DNA of 64,000 bases, from NCBI GenBank assembly GCA_964483985.1, contig CAZADS010000061.1, forward strand, positions 1-64,000, read 5' to 3'. The DNA is from CAZADS01 sp964483985. GTDB lineage: Bacteria > Pseudomonadota > Alphaproteobacteria > Thalassobaculales > Thalassobaculaceae. The position numbers and the translations under genes are program-made. The notes beneath the pieces are model-generated. The model searched no databases. It was given only the letters and a program-made list of their open reading frames with translations, and was not told the origin of the DNA. Position 1 is the stretch's first letter, and each line of letters begins with the position of its first letter. This document shows positions 1-8,820 of this stretch, piece after piece.

Positions 1-198
1 ATTTTGACGTTTAAACACCCAGTCAATAGGATACCTACGACCTGGCCCAGCACGCAGATAAACTTTATCTTTATTCAAAGAAACAAATCTTGGAATAGGC
101 AGACCCGTTTCTCGTCCAATATCCGCTAGGCTCGGATGGAATGAAAGAGAGCTTAATCCTATTACAACTAACAGTAATATTATTAGTCGAGCTACCAT
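1..198 (-). CDS. SH3-like domain protein, N-terminal part (cut by window edge)
   Basis: The minus strand from the ATG at 196-198 stays open to the window edge, giving the first 66 codons. The product begins with a hydrophobic signal peptide (about residues 1-24, ending near SLA). The stretch VYLRAGPGRRYPIDWVFKR follows, which resembles the start of an SH3_3-type bacterial SH3 domain as in the alphaproteobacterial COG3807 proteins. These are secreted, presumably envelope-associated proteins of unclear role. It lies 12 bases downstream of moeB on the same strand and may be the last gene of the coaBC-dut-moeB run. The C-terminal half is outside the window, so the family call rests on one motif. 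Confidence 0.65.
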   Translation of the reverse strand, partial: MVARLIILLLVVIGLSSLSFHPSLADIGRETGLPIPRFVSLNKDKVYLRAGPGRRYPIDWVFKRQN

Positions 199-210
199 AG
201 ATTTTTTCAA

Positions 211-1014
211 TTATCCAAAGTGAGGCGTTGTAATTTTCTTAATATCCGGTTTTTGACCGCATAATGGGCACGTGGCACTTTGTTTATATTGAATTTTACG
301 AAACGTCATATCTAAAGCATCAAAAATAAGTAAATTCCCGGACAGGGTTTTGCCGATACCTATTATCTCTTTCAAAACTTCAGTAGCTTGAAGAGTTCCT
401 ATTACACCGGCAATCACTCCTAAGATCCCTGCTTCATCACAACGCGCCACAGTATTTTCAGGCGGCGGTGCTCTGAACAAACACCGATAGCAAGGTTCCC
501 CTCTATATTTTGGTAGACCACCTCGGAATGTAGTTAACTGCCCTTCAAAACGCAACAATGCACCGGAAACAACAGTCTTACCATTAAGATAAGCCGCGTC
601 ATTAATCAAATATCTTGTGGAGAAATTATCGCTGCCATCTACAATTAAATCGTACTCGGCAAAGAGCCCTTCTACGTTATCGACACAAAGCCGCTGTTGA
701 TATGTATTTAAATTAATTGTCGGGTTTACTCGCTCAAGTGTTTCTGCCGCAGATATGACTTTCGGTGCACCCACGCTTGCTGTGGCATGAACAATTTGAC
801 GCTGTAAGTTAGATAATTCTACAGTATCGTCATCAATAATCCCTATAGTACCAACGCCAGCCGCCGCTAGGTACATAAGAATAGGCGAACCCAGTCCACC
901 AGCACCGATGCAAAGAACCTTAGACCCTAAAAGACGTTCTTGCCCTTCATCACTCACCTCATCTAAAATTAAATGTCGAGCGTAGCGTTCGAATTGGGTG
1001 TCACTGAGTTCCAT
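211..1014 (-). CDS. moeB: Molybdopterin-synthase adenylyltransferase / ThiF-family E1-like enzyme
   Basis: E1-like enzyme that adenylates the C-terminal glycine of a sulfur-carrier protein (MoaD or ThiS type) in molybdopterin or thiamine synthesis. The nucleotide-binding loop GAGGLGS is at residues 38-44. The zinc CxxC pairs are CYRC at 175-178 and CPLC at 250-253, and the conserved cysteine lies in RCDEAGILG at about 192. At 267 residues it is full length for the short MoeB/ThiF group without a rhodanese domain. The ATG at 1014 is preferred over an upstream in-frame start at 1044, because it begins the conserved MELSDTQFERYARH sequence, has an AAGG upstream and avoids overlapping dut. Whether the partner is MoaD or ThiS cannot be told here because neither gene is in the window. 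Confidence 0.9.
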   Translation of the reverse strand: MELSDTQFERYARHLILDEVSDEGQERLLGSKVLCIGAGGLGSPILMYLAAAGVGTIGIIDDDTVELSNLQRQIVHATASVGAPKVISAAETLERVNPTINLNTYQQRLCVDNVEGLFAEYDLIVDGSDNFSTRYLINDAAYLNGKTVVSGALLRFEGQLTTFRGGLPKYRGEPCYRCLFRAPPPENTVARCDEAGILGVIAGVIGTLQATEVLKEIIGIGKTLSGNLLIFDALDMTFRKIQYKQSATCPLCGQKPDIKKITTPHFG

Positions 1015-1024
1015 AATGCATACC

Positions 1025-1489
1025 TTACCCCAGGTCGGATTCAATACCTGTAGATCCGTAGCCAGAGGTTCCTCGAGACGTTTTAGAAAGTATTTCGACG
1101 TCGATAAGAACGCCGCGTTCTATTTTAGCAAAAACCATTTGTGCTATTCTATCACCCCGACTTATTTTAAAATTTTGGATTCCCAAATTTATCAAAATGA
1201 CTGATACTTCTCCCCTATAATCTGAATCAATAGTTCCTGGGGAATTTAAAACTGTGATCCCATGCTTTAGGGCAAGCCCCGAACGAGGTCTTATTTGGGC
1301 CTCATAACCTATAGGAATGGCGAACATAAATCCGGTAGGTAACAATATACGGTCTTTCGGCTCCATTATTACAGGCTCGTTGATCGCAGCCGCCAGATCT
1401 ATACCTGAGCTACCTTTCGTTTGATATTCTGGCAGAGGTATTCCAAATCCATGAGGTAGACGACAAACGTTGATCTTTAATCTCGACAT
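1025..1489 (-). CDS. dut: dUTP diphosphatase
   Basis: Hydrolyses dUTP to dUMP and diphosphate, keeping uracil out of DNA and supplying dUMP for thymidylate synthesis. All five trimeric dUTPase motifs are visible: GSSGIDLAA (26-34), PRSGLALKHG (68-77), GTIDSDYRGE (85-94, with the catalytic aspartate), RIAQMVF (114-120) and the glycine-rich RGTSGYGSTG (139-148) that closes over the nucleotide. The 154-residue length is normal. The ATG lies 3 bases after the coaBC stop, so the two are probably co-transcribed and translationally linked; coaBC-dut is a common alphaproteobacterial pairing. Confidence 0.97.
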   Translation of the reverse strand: MSRLKINVCRLPHGFGIPLPEYQTKGSSGIDLAAAINEPVIMEPKDRILLPTGFMFAIPIGYEAQIRPRSGLALKHGITVLNSPGTIDSDYRGEVSVILINLGIQNFKISRGDRIAQMVFAKIERGVLIDVEILSKTSRGTSGYGSTGIESDLG

Positions 1490-1492
1490 TGA

Positions 1493-2695
1493 TCACTTCG
1501 CAAAATGAGCAGCAATTCTTTCAGCCAGTCTTACTGCCACACCTTCTTTTGTCATACGGGGCCAATCTTCTGATCCTTTATCTGTTAAAAGATGAACAGT
1601 ATTTTCGTCACTGCCAAAAGTTCCTACCTCTGGCCGTACATCATTCGCGACTATCCAATCACATCCTTTTTTCTCGCGTTTCAAAATACCATTGGAAACA
1701 ACGGTTTCTGTTTCTGCGGCGAATCCAATTACAAGAGTTGGGCGTGACATCTCCAAATTAGATAGCGTTTCTAAAATATCCGGATTTTCTTTAAGCTCTA
1801 TAATTGGAGGAATGTTATCTGCCCTCTTTTTTATCTTTTCTCTAGAACTATTTTCCACCCGCCAATCTGCAACTGCAGCTGCACACACAGCTATGTCTAC
1901 TGGTATTGAAGCATTACAAGCATCAAGCATTTCAGAGGCCGATTCTATATGAACGGTCTGCACACCCACGGGATCTGGAAGAAAAGTAGGACCGGTTACT
2001 AGCTTAGTCGTTGCCCCTAAAAGAGAGAGAGCAGAAGCAATAGCATGCCCTTGCTTACCAGAGGACCTATTCGCTATATAGCGGACCGGATCAATTGACT
2101 CCCACGTGGGTCCCGAAGTAACGATTGCTGATCGACCAGTCAATGGCCCACCATCTCCGATTACCTTTTCGATCGACTCTACAATTTCCATAGGTTCAGA
2201 CATTCGGCCCGGGCCATATTCTCCGCATGCCATATCACCCGAGTTCGGCCCTACTAGTCTCACACCTCTTGATCTGAGTATCGCAATATTGTTTTGGGTA
2301 GCTGGATGTTCCCACATACGAACGTTCATTGCTGGCACTATCAAAACCGGCTTGTTCGTCGCTAACAAAACAGTCGATGCGAGATCATTTGCAAGGCCTG
2401 ATGTCATTTTTGACAAAATATCGGCAGTCGCTGGTGCTATTACTATAAGGTCAGCCTTTCTGGAAAGTTCAATATGCCCCATTTCGGACTCTTCTGTTAG
2501 GCTAAACAAATCTTCATACACTTTGTTTCCGGTTAACGCCTGCAAACTCATCGGCGTGATAAATTTTGCTCCCGCCTGAGTGAGAATTGCCCACACGGTG
2601 ACCTCACGCTCTTTCAACCTACGCACAAGTTCCAAAGCCTTAAAGGCCGCTATTCCACCAGAAACTATCAATAAAATACGCTTATTTCTAAGCAT
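1493..2695 (-). CDS. coaBC: Bifunctional phosphopantothenoylcysteine decarboxylase / phosphopantothenate-cysteine ligase
   Basis: Two consecutive steps of coenzyme A synthesis: CoaB joins cysteine to 4'-phosphopantothenate and CoaC decarboxylates the product using FMN. The N-terminal CoaC half shows the flavoprotein start SGGIAAFKA (residues 12-20), the PAMNVRMW substrate motif, and ACGEYGPGRM with its active-site cysteine. The CoaB half shows TSGPTWESIDPVRYIANRSS and SGKQG, the nucleotide-binding and dimer elements. The start at 2695 (MLRNKRILL) is chosen because the 22 residues before it are unlike the family and AGAGGTAGGG precedes the ATG. The resulting 400 residues match typical CoaBC. 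Confidence 0.96.
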   Translation of the reverse strand: MLRNKRILLIVSGGIAAFKALELVRRLKEREVTVWAILTQAGAKFITPMSLQALTGNKVYEDLFSLTEESEMGHIELSRKADLIVIAPATADILSKMTSGLANDLASTVLLATNKPVLIVPAMNVRMWEHPATQNNIAILRSRGVRLVGPNSGDMACGEYGPGRMSEPMEIVESIEKVIGDGGPLTGRSAIVTSGPTWESIDPVRYIANRSSGKQGHAIASALSLLGATTKLVTGPTFLPDPVGVQTVHIESASEMLDACNASIPVDIAVCAAAVADWRVENSSREKIKKRADNIPPIIELKENPDILETLSNLEMSRPTLVIGFAAETETVVSNGILKREKKGCDWIVANDVRPEVGTFGSDENTVHLLTDKGSEDWPRMTKEGVAVRLAERIAAHFAK

Positions 2696-2771
2696 CCCTA
2701 CCTCTCTACTACTTAGCTTCCAAAATAAACGGGGTTTTGACCAACGCCCTAATATAGTCATCCTTCAAGTC

Positions 2772-2954
2772 TTAATCCGCAACATTCTCGAGGGGCGGGT
2801 CCTGATACTGGTAAAGTCTAGAGCAATAAGGGCACAAAACCTCTTTATCCGAACCCACAGTCAGAAATACGCGGGGATGGCCTAGCGGTCCATTTCCACC
2901 ATCGCACGAGAGAGTTCTTTTCTTGATTTGGATGACTTCAGTAGGCTTTGCCAT
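2772..2954 (-). CDS. Zinc-finger domain protein, NDUFS6-like (zf-CHCC)
   Basis: Small 60-residue protein with the order C-x-G-x-x-G-x-x-GHPRV, then a strand, then CPYCSRLY. This is the zf-CHCC layout (PF10276, COG4391) shared with the NDUFS6/13 kDa subunit of complex I. Alphaproteobacteria commonly carry a free-standing copy. A metal-binding role in or near complex I is inferred from mitochondrial homology, not shown here. The start at 2954 gives MAKPTEVIQIKK; the longer frame begins with a GTG five codons earlier. It lies 76 bases upstream of coaBC on the same strand. Confidence 0.8.
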   Translation of the reverse strand: MAKPTEVIQIKKRTLSCDGGNGPLGHPRVFLTVGSDKEVLCPYCSRLYQYQDPPLENVAD

Positions 2955-3048
2955 CTTCGGTATCCACACTTTTATCTATCTAAATTTTACTACAAATTTC
3001 ATCGCATATAATTGGACGCGACACTAAACGCATGATAGGCCACCGTGT

Positions 3049-4140
3049 ATGACATTTCTCACGCTACAACACCTTATACGATTCATCCTATTAAGTATAA
3101 CGGGATTTCTCGATCGAAGAGCTTTTTACCTCTTAGTCACTCTATTATCAATTAGTTCTTGTGGACCGGTGGTGCAAAAGCCACTCAATAACAATCAAAA
3201 TTCAAGGTTAACCCCTAACAACGCTATAATGCCGGACGGAGCTATGCTTCCAATTATATACTGGCCCTCCAAAAAGAAAACCCGGGCGGTATTGATAGCA
3301 CTACATGGCTTTAATGACCATTCGGGTGCTTATGACAGCCTAGCTCATATTCTATCTAAAGAAGGCATAGCGGTATATGCCTATGACCAGCGTGGATTTG
3401 GCGATGCACCTGGCCGAGGAATTTGGGCCGGGCACGAAGCGATGGCGAAAGATTTCTTGCAGGTTACAAGTTTGGTTAGTGCTAAACACCGCGGTCTACC
3501 TATTTTTGCGATGGGCGAAAGTATGGGAGGAGCAGTAATCATGGTAGCCATTGACCAAACCAAAAAACATGGCATCGAAACCCCAGTTAAAGGTGCAATC
3601 CTATCAGCACCAGCGGTTTGGGGGAGATCCACTATGTCTACGTGGCAGAGTCTCGTACTTAGTGTATTTTCACACTTATTGCCCATGATCCGACTAGAGG
3701 CCCAAGGTTTGGGAATTACGCCATCAGATAACGTTCCAATGCTGAGAGCGCTTAATCAGGACAGTAGATATATCCAAAAGACCCGTATAGATGCAATTTA
3801 CGGTTTAACTAATCTGATGGATAACGCTTTAGCGTCCGCTGCCAATCAGTATATACCACTTTTAGTTTTATACGGTGAGAAGGATGAGATAGTGCCCAAG
3901 CTCCCTACCTGTCTCATGCTTTCCAAATTACCCACTATAAACAGTTCCAGAAATTGGCGGATAGTTTTATATCCTGATGGATATCATCTGTTGTTTCGTG
4001 ATCTGAATGCAGATCTAGTGGTAAACGACATCAAAGTCTGGATTCTTAATTCAAATAACACATTGCCATCGGGTCACGAACATAATCCAAGAAATAACTC
4101 TGATCCTCAGAAAACAAATCCATTGCCGAGTTTTTGCTAA
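3049..4140 (+). CDS. Alpha/beta hydrolase lipoprotein, lysophospholipase/monoacylglycerol-lipase-like
   Basis: Serine hydrolase of the COG2267 group, probably acting on monoacylglycerols, lysophospholipids or related esters. The nucleophile elbow GESMGG places Ser at 158. The likely acid is Asp279 in YGEKDEIVP and the base His313 in DGYHLLFRD. LHGFNDHSG at 85-93 is the oxyanion-hole region. The N-terminus is hydrophobic and has a lipobox LSISSC with Cys38, so the protein is probably lipid-anchored at the envelope. The signal is longer than usual because two hydrophobic stretches are separated by DRR, so the real start could be internal. It is divergent from the zinc-finger gene, with a 94-base gap. 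Confidence 0.8.
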   Translation: MTFLTLQHLIRFILLSITGFLDRRAFYLLVTLLSISSCGPVVQKPLNNNQNSRLTPNNAIMPDGAMLPIIYWPSKKKTRAVLIALHGFNDHSGAYDSLAHILSKEGIAVYAYDQRGFGDAPGRGIWAGHEAMAKDFLQVTSLVSAKHRGLPIFAMGESMGGAVIMVAIDQTKKHGIETPVKGAILSAPAVWGRSTMSTWQSLVLSVFSHLLPMIRLEAQGLGITPSDNVPMLRALNQDSRYIQKTRIDAIYGLTNLMDNALASAANQYIPLLVLYGEKDEIVPKLPTCLMLSKLPTINSSRNWRIVLYPDGYHLLFRDLNADLVVNDIKVWILNSNNTLPSGHEHNPRNNSDPQKTNPLPSFC

Positions 4141-4207
4141 TCATCCGTCACCGGAACTCGCGCCATCTTGCCAGAAAGCTTAGGTAGCGTTAAAAATCTA
4201 CATCAAT

Positions 4208-4284
<77 letters not shown>

Positions 4285-4310
4285 CTTAAGCAACTGATAT
4301 CTAGGGCACT

Positions 4311-4328
4311 ATCTAAATGCGTTTAGAT
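4311..4328 (+). terminator. Weak stem-loop after tRNA-Arg
   Basis: ATCTAAA (4311-4317) and TTTAGAT (4322-4328) form a perfect 7-bp, AT-rich stem with loop TGCG. It is followed by TTGATAATTATTT, which is T-rich but not a clean U run. It may terminate or trim the tRNA-Arg transcript. The rest of the gap up to 4549 shows nothing recognisable. Confidence 0.3.
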
Positions 4329-4549
4329 TTGATAATTATTTACGAACCCCGCTGTTACAATCGTTTCCCAGCGGATCTTAGTAATGACAAGTTTAAGTTA
4401 GGCGAAACGGAAATAAAAAATCATCTAAACCATTTTTAAAAAAGATAGATGCAACTTCCGCTTGCCGTGTAAAAGCTAATACTAGGATTCCAAGAGCTAA
4501 AGAGGCGAGTGTCGTTTTCGTATACTCGCTACCAATAGCTCAACTATTC

Positions 4550-5382
4550 TCAGGCTAGGTGTGCGAAGATTGAAAATCGAATGGCATTATCCACGGCACT
4601 TATAATGTGACCTTCACCTGTTATGTCTTCCCCAAAATAGACTCCCCCGCAGAAATAATTCGGCAGCTCCCATCACCATTCTCACCTTGAGTTCCGCCTG
4701 TCAAAGGTAGGACAATCTGCCGTTGTGGGGCATTATGAAAGTCGTAATGTAAATCAGCTGCTGCATACACATATTGGAATTTAGTAATTGAAATAGATTT
4801 CGTCACTAAGCTTTTATCAGGTCGTTCATAGTACGCTAGTTCACCGTCCTGAAAATGGGATCGCCCATCTCCTCCCGTTATATTTCGAACGTAAGGGAGC
4901 GTTTGGTTAGATTTCGATAGATCGGAAATATTAGGCGAACTCCGAAAACTCGGGTTTAAATATATAATCGCTGCTCGGAACTCCTCCGAATTAATAGTTT
5001 CCATCTTAAGGGAAGCTATCGAGGGATCTAAATGCTCTATAATGTCTCCTGATTTCAATATGCGGTTTTCGCCTGTGCTAACGGTAAAATTAGAGAACCC
5101 TTCCATCATTAGAATTATTCTTGGGATCTTGGTGCTTTCGGTGTTCCCGTTAAAATCCTTGGGCCACCAGTTAAAATTTATTTCATTTGCCGCAATTGCC
5201 CTACTTTGTCTCAATGGACCGAGAGTTTGATCGTACGGTAGATTTTTGTTCTCAAAACAACTTTCTCCCGCTTTATTTGCAATCACACTATGCACGAAAA
5301 TATGACTGCCGTCCGTGTTATCTCGTATCATCAGCACACGCTTTTTAATTCCTCGACCGAAAGAGGTCGAATGACAACGCAT
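4550..5382 (-). pseudogene. Cupin-like protein with a 3' frameshift
   Basis: The open frame from 5382 down to the TAA at 4621 encodes 253 residues. It has two cupin-like halves: ILMMEGFSNFTVSTG with LKSGDIIEHLDP in the first, and YDFHNAPQRQIVLPLTGG with SAGESIL in the second. The frame ends abruptly after ILGKT. Reading on in the adjacent frame from the same GGGG run gives GEDITGEGHIISAVDN and then about ten more residues to a TGA at 4550-4552. That continuation looks like the expected last cupin strand (ED-TGxGH). One missing G in the homopolymer explains this. Either the gene has a recent frameshift or the sequence has a homopolymer error. The start is uncertain; an ATG at 5331 is also possible. 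Substrate and role are unknown. Its neighbour is an MlrC-type peptidase gene on the same strand. Confidence 0.6.
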
Positions 5383-5497
5383 TTACATAATGTTCTTGAT
5401 ATCAGTTTTTAGGAGCGCACTGGATAGCACAAGATATTTTAGTTTTTGTACTTACCACAAAAATATCCAAATAATTTGATTTTATTACATTAAAATA

Positions 5498-7039
5498 CTA
5501 GATAGTATCTGTATTCCACACTGTTTCTGGATCAAGCGGAAAAACGGGCCTTGGTAAATTTTTCCAGTTAAAGTTGGCCAGATTCGGGGACGTAAGGCCT
5601 GGTGAATCGATCTCTATAATCCTTTCAGGTGGAAACAAATGTTGGAAGCCTGCTCGAAAGTGCCCACGTGATTTTACCACAATCGATCTGCATTTTAACG
5701 GATTTATCCCAAAAGCCGAAAGGTAATCAGAAGAACGGCATTGTTGCCTTTTACTAATACAAATAATTACAACGCCGCCAAGGTCCAGCACTGCCGTAGG
5801 ACCAGTGTCAACCATGGTTCCTGCAACCATTCCATAACGTGCCTTGAATTTTCCAGAATGCAGAGATACAACTCGGGCTATAACCGCTAGCGGCTCTGAA
5901 AACTCATTTTTTTCAGTTTCGTTTAGTATAATTTTTATAGTGGAACCCATACCTGAAGAAAAGGCCGCCTGAACCGCGGATTTATCATAAAAAACGGCCA
6001 AAACGCAGCCGTCTACACCTGCATCCAATAGTGCTTTTAGAATATAAGTTGTGTTGCCTCGTCCTCCGCCTCCCGGATTATCAGCGGGATCGGCAAACAA
6101 GATTGCTTCCAAAGCTTCATTATCACCCACAACTTTCGCAAGGGAAACAGCCTCAGATAATTCAGTCATATTAGATCGATATCGATCTTTATCTTCCCAT
6201 GCTAATTTAGCTAGCTTTATAGACACTTGTTTGGCGTTTTCGATACTTTCACGTGAATGCGTTATTATCGTCATCCCATTCTTTGGCGTGTCACTAAATG
6301 CAAAACCAGATAGAATAGATACATTTATGATGTCTGAGTCGATAAAAGTTTGCCCGAAGCGGATCAAATCCCCGTAGGGATGCCCTACAGCAGTTAGTTG
6401 TGTTACAGAAGGCGCCACCAGCGGTAACCGAATTCGATGCTTCTTTGGCCGAACTCCATCAAACATCTCCAGCATACACTTTGCTGCTTCCTCCCCACGT
6501 TCAAATAAATCGATATGAGGGTTGGTTCGATATGCAATCAGCATATCGGTTGCGTCCATCATTTCTTCTGAAATATTAGCGTGCAAATCAAGGGTCGCAA
6601 TTATTGGAATAGCCGGCCCAATAATTTGACGAATTAGTTTAAACATATCCCCATCGGGGTCATGAGTATGCGTTGCTACGGCTGCGCCGTGCTGACAAAT
6701 ATACACCCCGTCAACTATCCCAATAGCCCTAAGCATGGTTTCCAAATTGTGCAAAAATTCCTTAAAAAAATGCTCTTGGACAGGTCCGGCTGGAGTAGAA
6801 CCGAGCAGTAACGTTGGTTTATCAGACCAACCCCCACAACTCTTTGAAACCCTATCCATCCAAGAGTAAAAGCCCTTAATGCCAAGATGAATAGAGGAAT
6901 TATGCGTACGCGCCTCTTGGGATATCCTATCCCCAACCAGATACATATTTTCTTCAAAGTCGTTTCGGGAACAAGTCGGCGCGAATCTGTTGCTTTCGAG
7001 ATTGAACCCACATATTGCAATTCGTTTGTAAGATGTCAT
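5498..7039 (-). CDS. M81-family metallopeptidase (MlrC-like)
   Basis: Resembles MlrC, the zinc peptidase that finishes microcystin breakdown, and the wider DUF1485/M81 family that is common in environmental proteobacteria. The N-terminal MlrC domain shows GFNLESNRFAP near the start, ICQHGAAVATHTHDPDGD, and TLDLHANISEEM with the presumed metal-binding Asp and His residues. The C-terminal domain (MlrC_C) shows ADPADNPGGGGRGNTTYILK. At 513 residues it is full length. Most members are not near microcystin genes and their true substrates are unknown, so a general amidase or small-peptide role is all that can be inferred. It may share a transcript with the downstream cupin gene, 115 bases away. Confidence 0.85.
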   Translation of the reverse strand: MTSYKRIAICGFNLESNRFAPTCSRNDFEENMYLVGDRISQEARTHNSSIHLGIKGFYSWMDRVSKSCGGWSDKPTLLLGSTPAGPVQEHFFKEFLHNLETMLRAIGIVDGVYICQHGAAVATHTHDPDGDMFKLIRQIIGPAIPIIATLDLHANISEEMMDATDMLIAYRTNPHIDLFERGEEAAKCMLEMFDGVRPKKHRIRLPLVAPSVTQLTAVGHPYGDLIRFGQTFIDSDIINVSILSGFAFSDTPKNGMTIITHSRESIENAKQVSIKLAKLAWEDKDRYRSNMTELSEAVSLAKVVGDNEALEAILFADPADNPGGGGRGNTTYILKALLDAGVDGCVLAVFYDKSAVQAAFSSGMGSTIKIILNETEKNEFSEPLAVIARVVSLHSGKFKARYGMVAGTMVDTGPTAVLDLGGVVIICISKRQQCRSSDYLSAFGINPLKCRSIVVKSRGHFRAGFQHLFPPERIIEIDSPGLTSPNLANFNWKNLPRPVFPLDPETVWNTDTI

Positions 7040-7666
7040 GCGGTTAATCTATTTTAAACTATAGTTTAATTGTTTTTTAGAAGTTCTTGCAATTTTTTTC
7101 AATTCGAAGCCTTGATAAGAATTAATAGCAATTTACAGCGACAAGAGAAGTCAAAATTTAATTGATAGAAAATTTTATAAACGCGATAGGAGATTAGATG
7201 AATCAAGCTCGGGACATAATTGAGCGGCATGGCCATGCTTCTAATAATAAAGATATCGAGTAATATCAAAAACCCCATCTATTATCCATTTGCTTATCAG
7301 AAACATTAAGGTTTTGAGTTTATAGTCCGCAGCACTGATAGGTTGGGAAAACTAAACGTCCACCACTTGGGATATTATCAAAGAGTCACCCAAAAGGGCT
7401 GCGAACGCATTTCGAGAATATGGTAGAAGTGGCAAAATTCCCCATGTCTGGAGTCTATAGCGCGGTATTTCACCAAATTGATAGCAATGATATTCTTTCG
7501 GAAAGAAACATACTTAGTGGATTTTCGTTTACCAAAACGGAAAACCGGCGATCGCATTCCAGCATGATTAAGGAAGACTTAAAGAGGAGTAATTAAATTC
7601 TGAGGCTATCGTTTTACACTTTTTTATCAACTCTATTGAGAGAATTAACGACACTGGGAATCAATT
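7040..7666 (+). other. Gene-poor stretch with short open frames, possibly a decayed gene
   Basis: No protein family is recognised. Two short frames are visible on the plus strand. One runs from the ATG at 7198, preceded by AGGAG, and stops after 21 codons. The other, at 7420-7596, gives 58 residues starting MVEVAKFPMSGVYSAVFHQ. The nearby frame around 7300-7410 (GFEFIVRSTDRLGKLN) also looks protein-like before its stop. The pattern resembles a gene cut up by stops, like the amidohydrolase remnant directly downstream, but I could not name an ancestor. Confidence 0.3.
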
Positions 7667-8475
7667 ATGATTATTGATGCGTGGATGCAGCATCCGAACG
7701 CTAATTGGATAAATCTCCCCATGTTTGTTTCCCTAAGACGTTGGAAACCGAACAAATGAACGGAAAGTTACCAACCCATCGAAGCAACAATCTCGGTAAT
7801 AGTTGCTGCTGGGGTTAGCAAAGGGTTGCTGTGCTCTTGGTGGGAGCCAAATGGTCCTCTGATCAGTAACGATGAAGCTGCGCATTACTTGCGCTTATAT
7901 CGCGATATATTTTTTGGTGTAGCATCCGTGAACCTTTTCGACCAATGGACGCAATCCGTGAATTCCGACGACGCGTTCGTAAAGATGGATGTAAAGCACT
8001 TAGAATATTGCCTTGATTGTGGGGTTTGCCTCCTGATGACCATCGCTATTATCCATTGTTAGCTGAATTCGGTGATTTAGGGATACCTTTTCGCACGCAA
8101 GTAGGTCTCTCGGGCCAGCTCCATGGTTCAGAAGCCAGTCGCCCTTTTCCATTCTTGGGACGCATGGCTTTGGAGTTTTCGGAGATTAAGATTATTGGAA
8201 GACACATTGGTGTGCCATGGCTAGATGAAATGATATCTCTAATGATCAAATACCCTAATGTATTCGTGGATACATCAGCTTATAAAATCAAACGGTACCC
8301 TGCTGGACTTATCAATTATATGAATTCCATTAATAGGCATAAAGTTTTATTCGGATTAAATCATCCTTTTTGGCCGCCATCTGAATGCCTCAAGGGTATT
8401 GGTGACTTAAGTCTATTTAGTGAAGTAAGAGATCTATTTTTATTTAAAAATGCCCAACTTATTTTCAACCTTTAA
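7667..8475 (+). pseudogene. Decayed amidohydrolase (COG2159-type metal-dependent hydrolase)
   Basis: The ATG at 7667 opens MIIDAWMQHPNANWINLPMF, a typical start of amidohydrolase-2 proteins. The frame meets TGA at 7757-7759 and then continues in the same frame (YQPIEATISVIVAAGVSKG, CSWWEPNGPL). Near 7940 the homology shifts by one frame: RPMDAIREFRRRVRKDGCKA follows, then a second TGA at 8014-8016, then LWGLPPDDHRYYPLLAEFG and onward through IIGRHIGVPWLDEM and PNVFVDTSAYK to the stop at 8473-8475. Two nonsense codons plus a frameshift mean no functional enzyme is made. Intact relatives are TIM-barrel hydrolases or decarboxylases of aromatic or related acids; the original substrate is unknown. 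Confidence 0.85.
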
Positions 8476-8820
8476 CCACCTCAATAATATTAGAGTTATT
8501 TACTACCAACTACTTAAACAAATCTCGCAAAACAGCAAAAAACACAAACCAGTAAAATCGAACTTTATTGAAAGCTCCTCTCTGAACGCTAAGTTCTGCG
8601 TACTTTTGCTGCCCGCATATCGTCCTAATTCGCACTATTCGATCCTACCCTAAATAAACCGAAAATCTGCCCTAGACATACTCGCTGCCTGATATTTAAT
8701 CAACTCGAATGCTTAAGCTGACCCATTACTTCAAAAATTAGGTGCCGAAGTTACTTGATTGCACTAGAAGAGTCAGATCTATTTGATTTAATATGCGGGG
8801 AAAAAACTGGGAAGATTTCC
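8476..8820 (+). other. Intergenic region without recognisable gene
   Basis: AT-rich sequence between the amidohydrolase remnant and the PhyH-type gene. A 67-codon frame in it has low-complexity composition and no family resemblance. No convincing terminator or promoter pair was seen. Confidence 0.4.

Noticed and set aside
998..1204. 68-codon plus-strand frame across the moeB/dut boundary
   Set aside because: It is antisense to conserved moeB and dut sequence and has no protein-like features.
2106..2579. 157-codon plus-strand frame
   Set aside because: Lies antisense inside coaBC, whose motifs are strong; a shadow frame.
4505..4529. GCGAGT/ACTCGC pair downstream of the cupin gene as a terminator
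   Set aside because: Only a 6-bp stem with a long loop and no U-rich tail in either direction.
5498..7039. Microcystin degradation cluster
   Set aside because: Only an MlrC-like gene is present; no MlrA, MlrB or MlrD homologue was seen nearby, and M81 proteins are common without them.
8014..8016. TGA read as tryptophan (genetic code 4) in the amidohydrolase
   Set aside because: Genes in the window use TGG for Trp and TGA as a normal stop (for example coaBC and ctpA), and a frameshift is also present, so decay explains it better.
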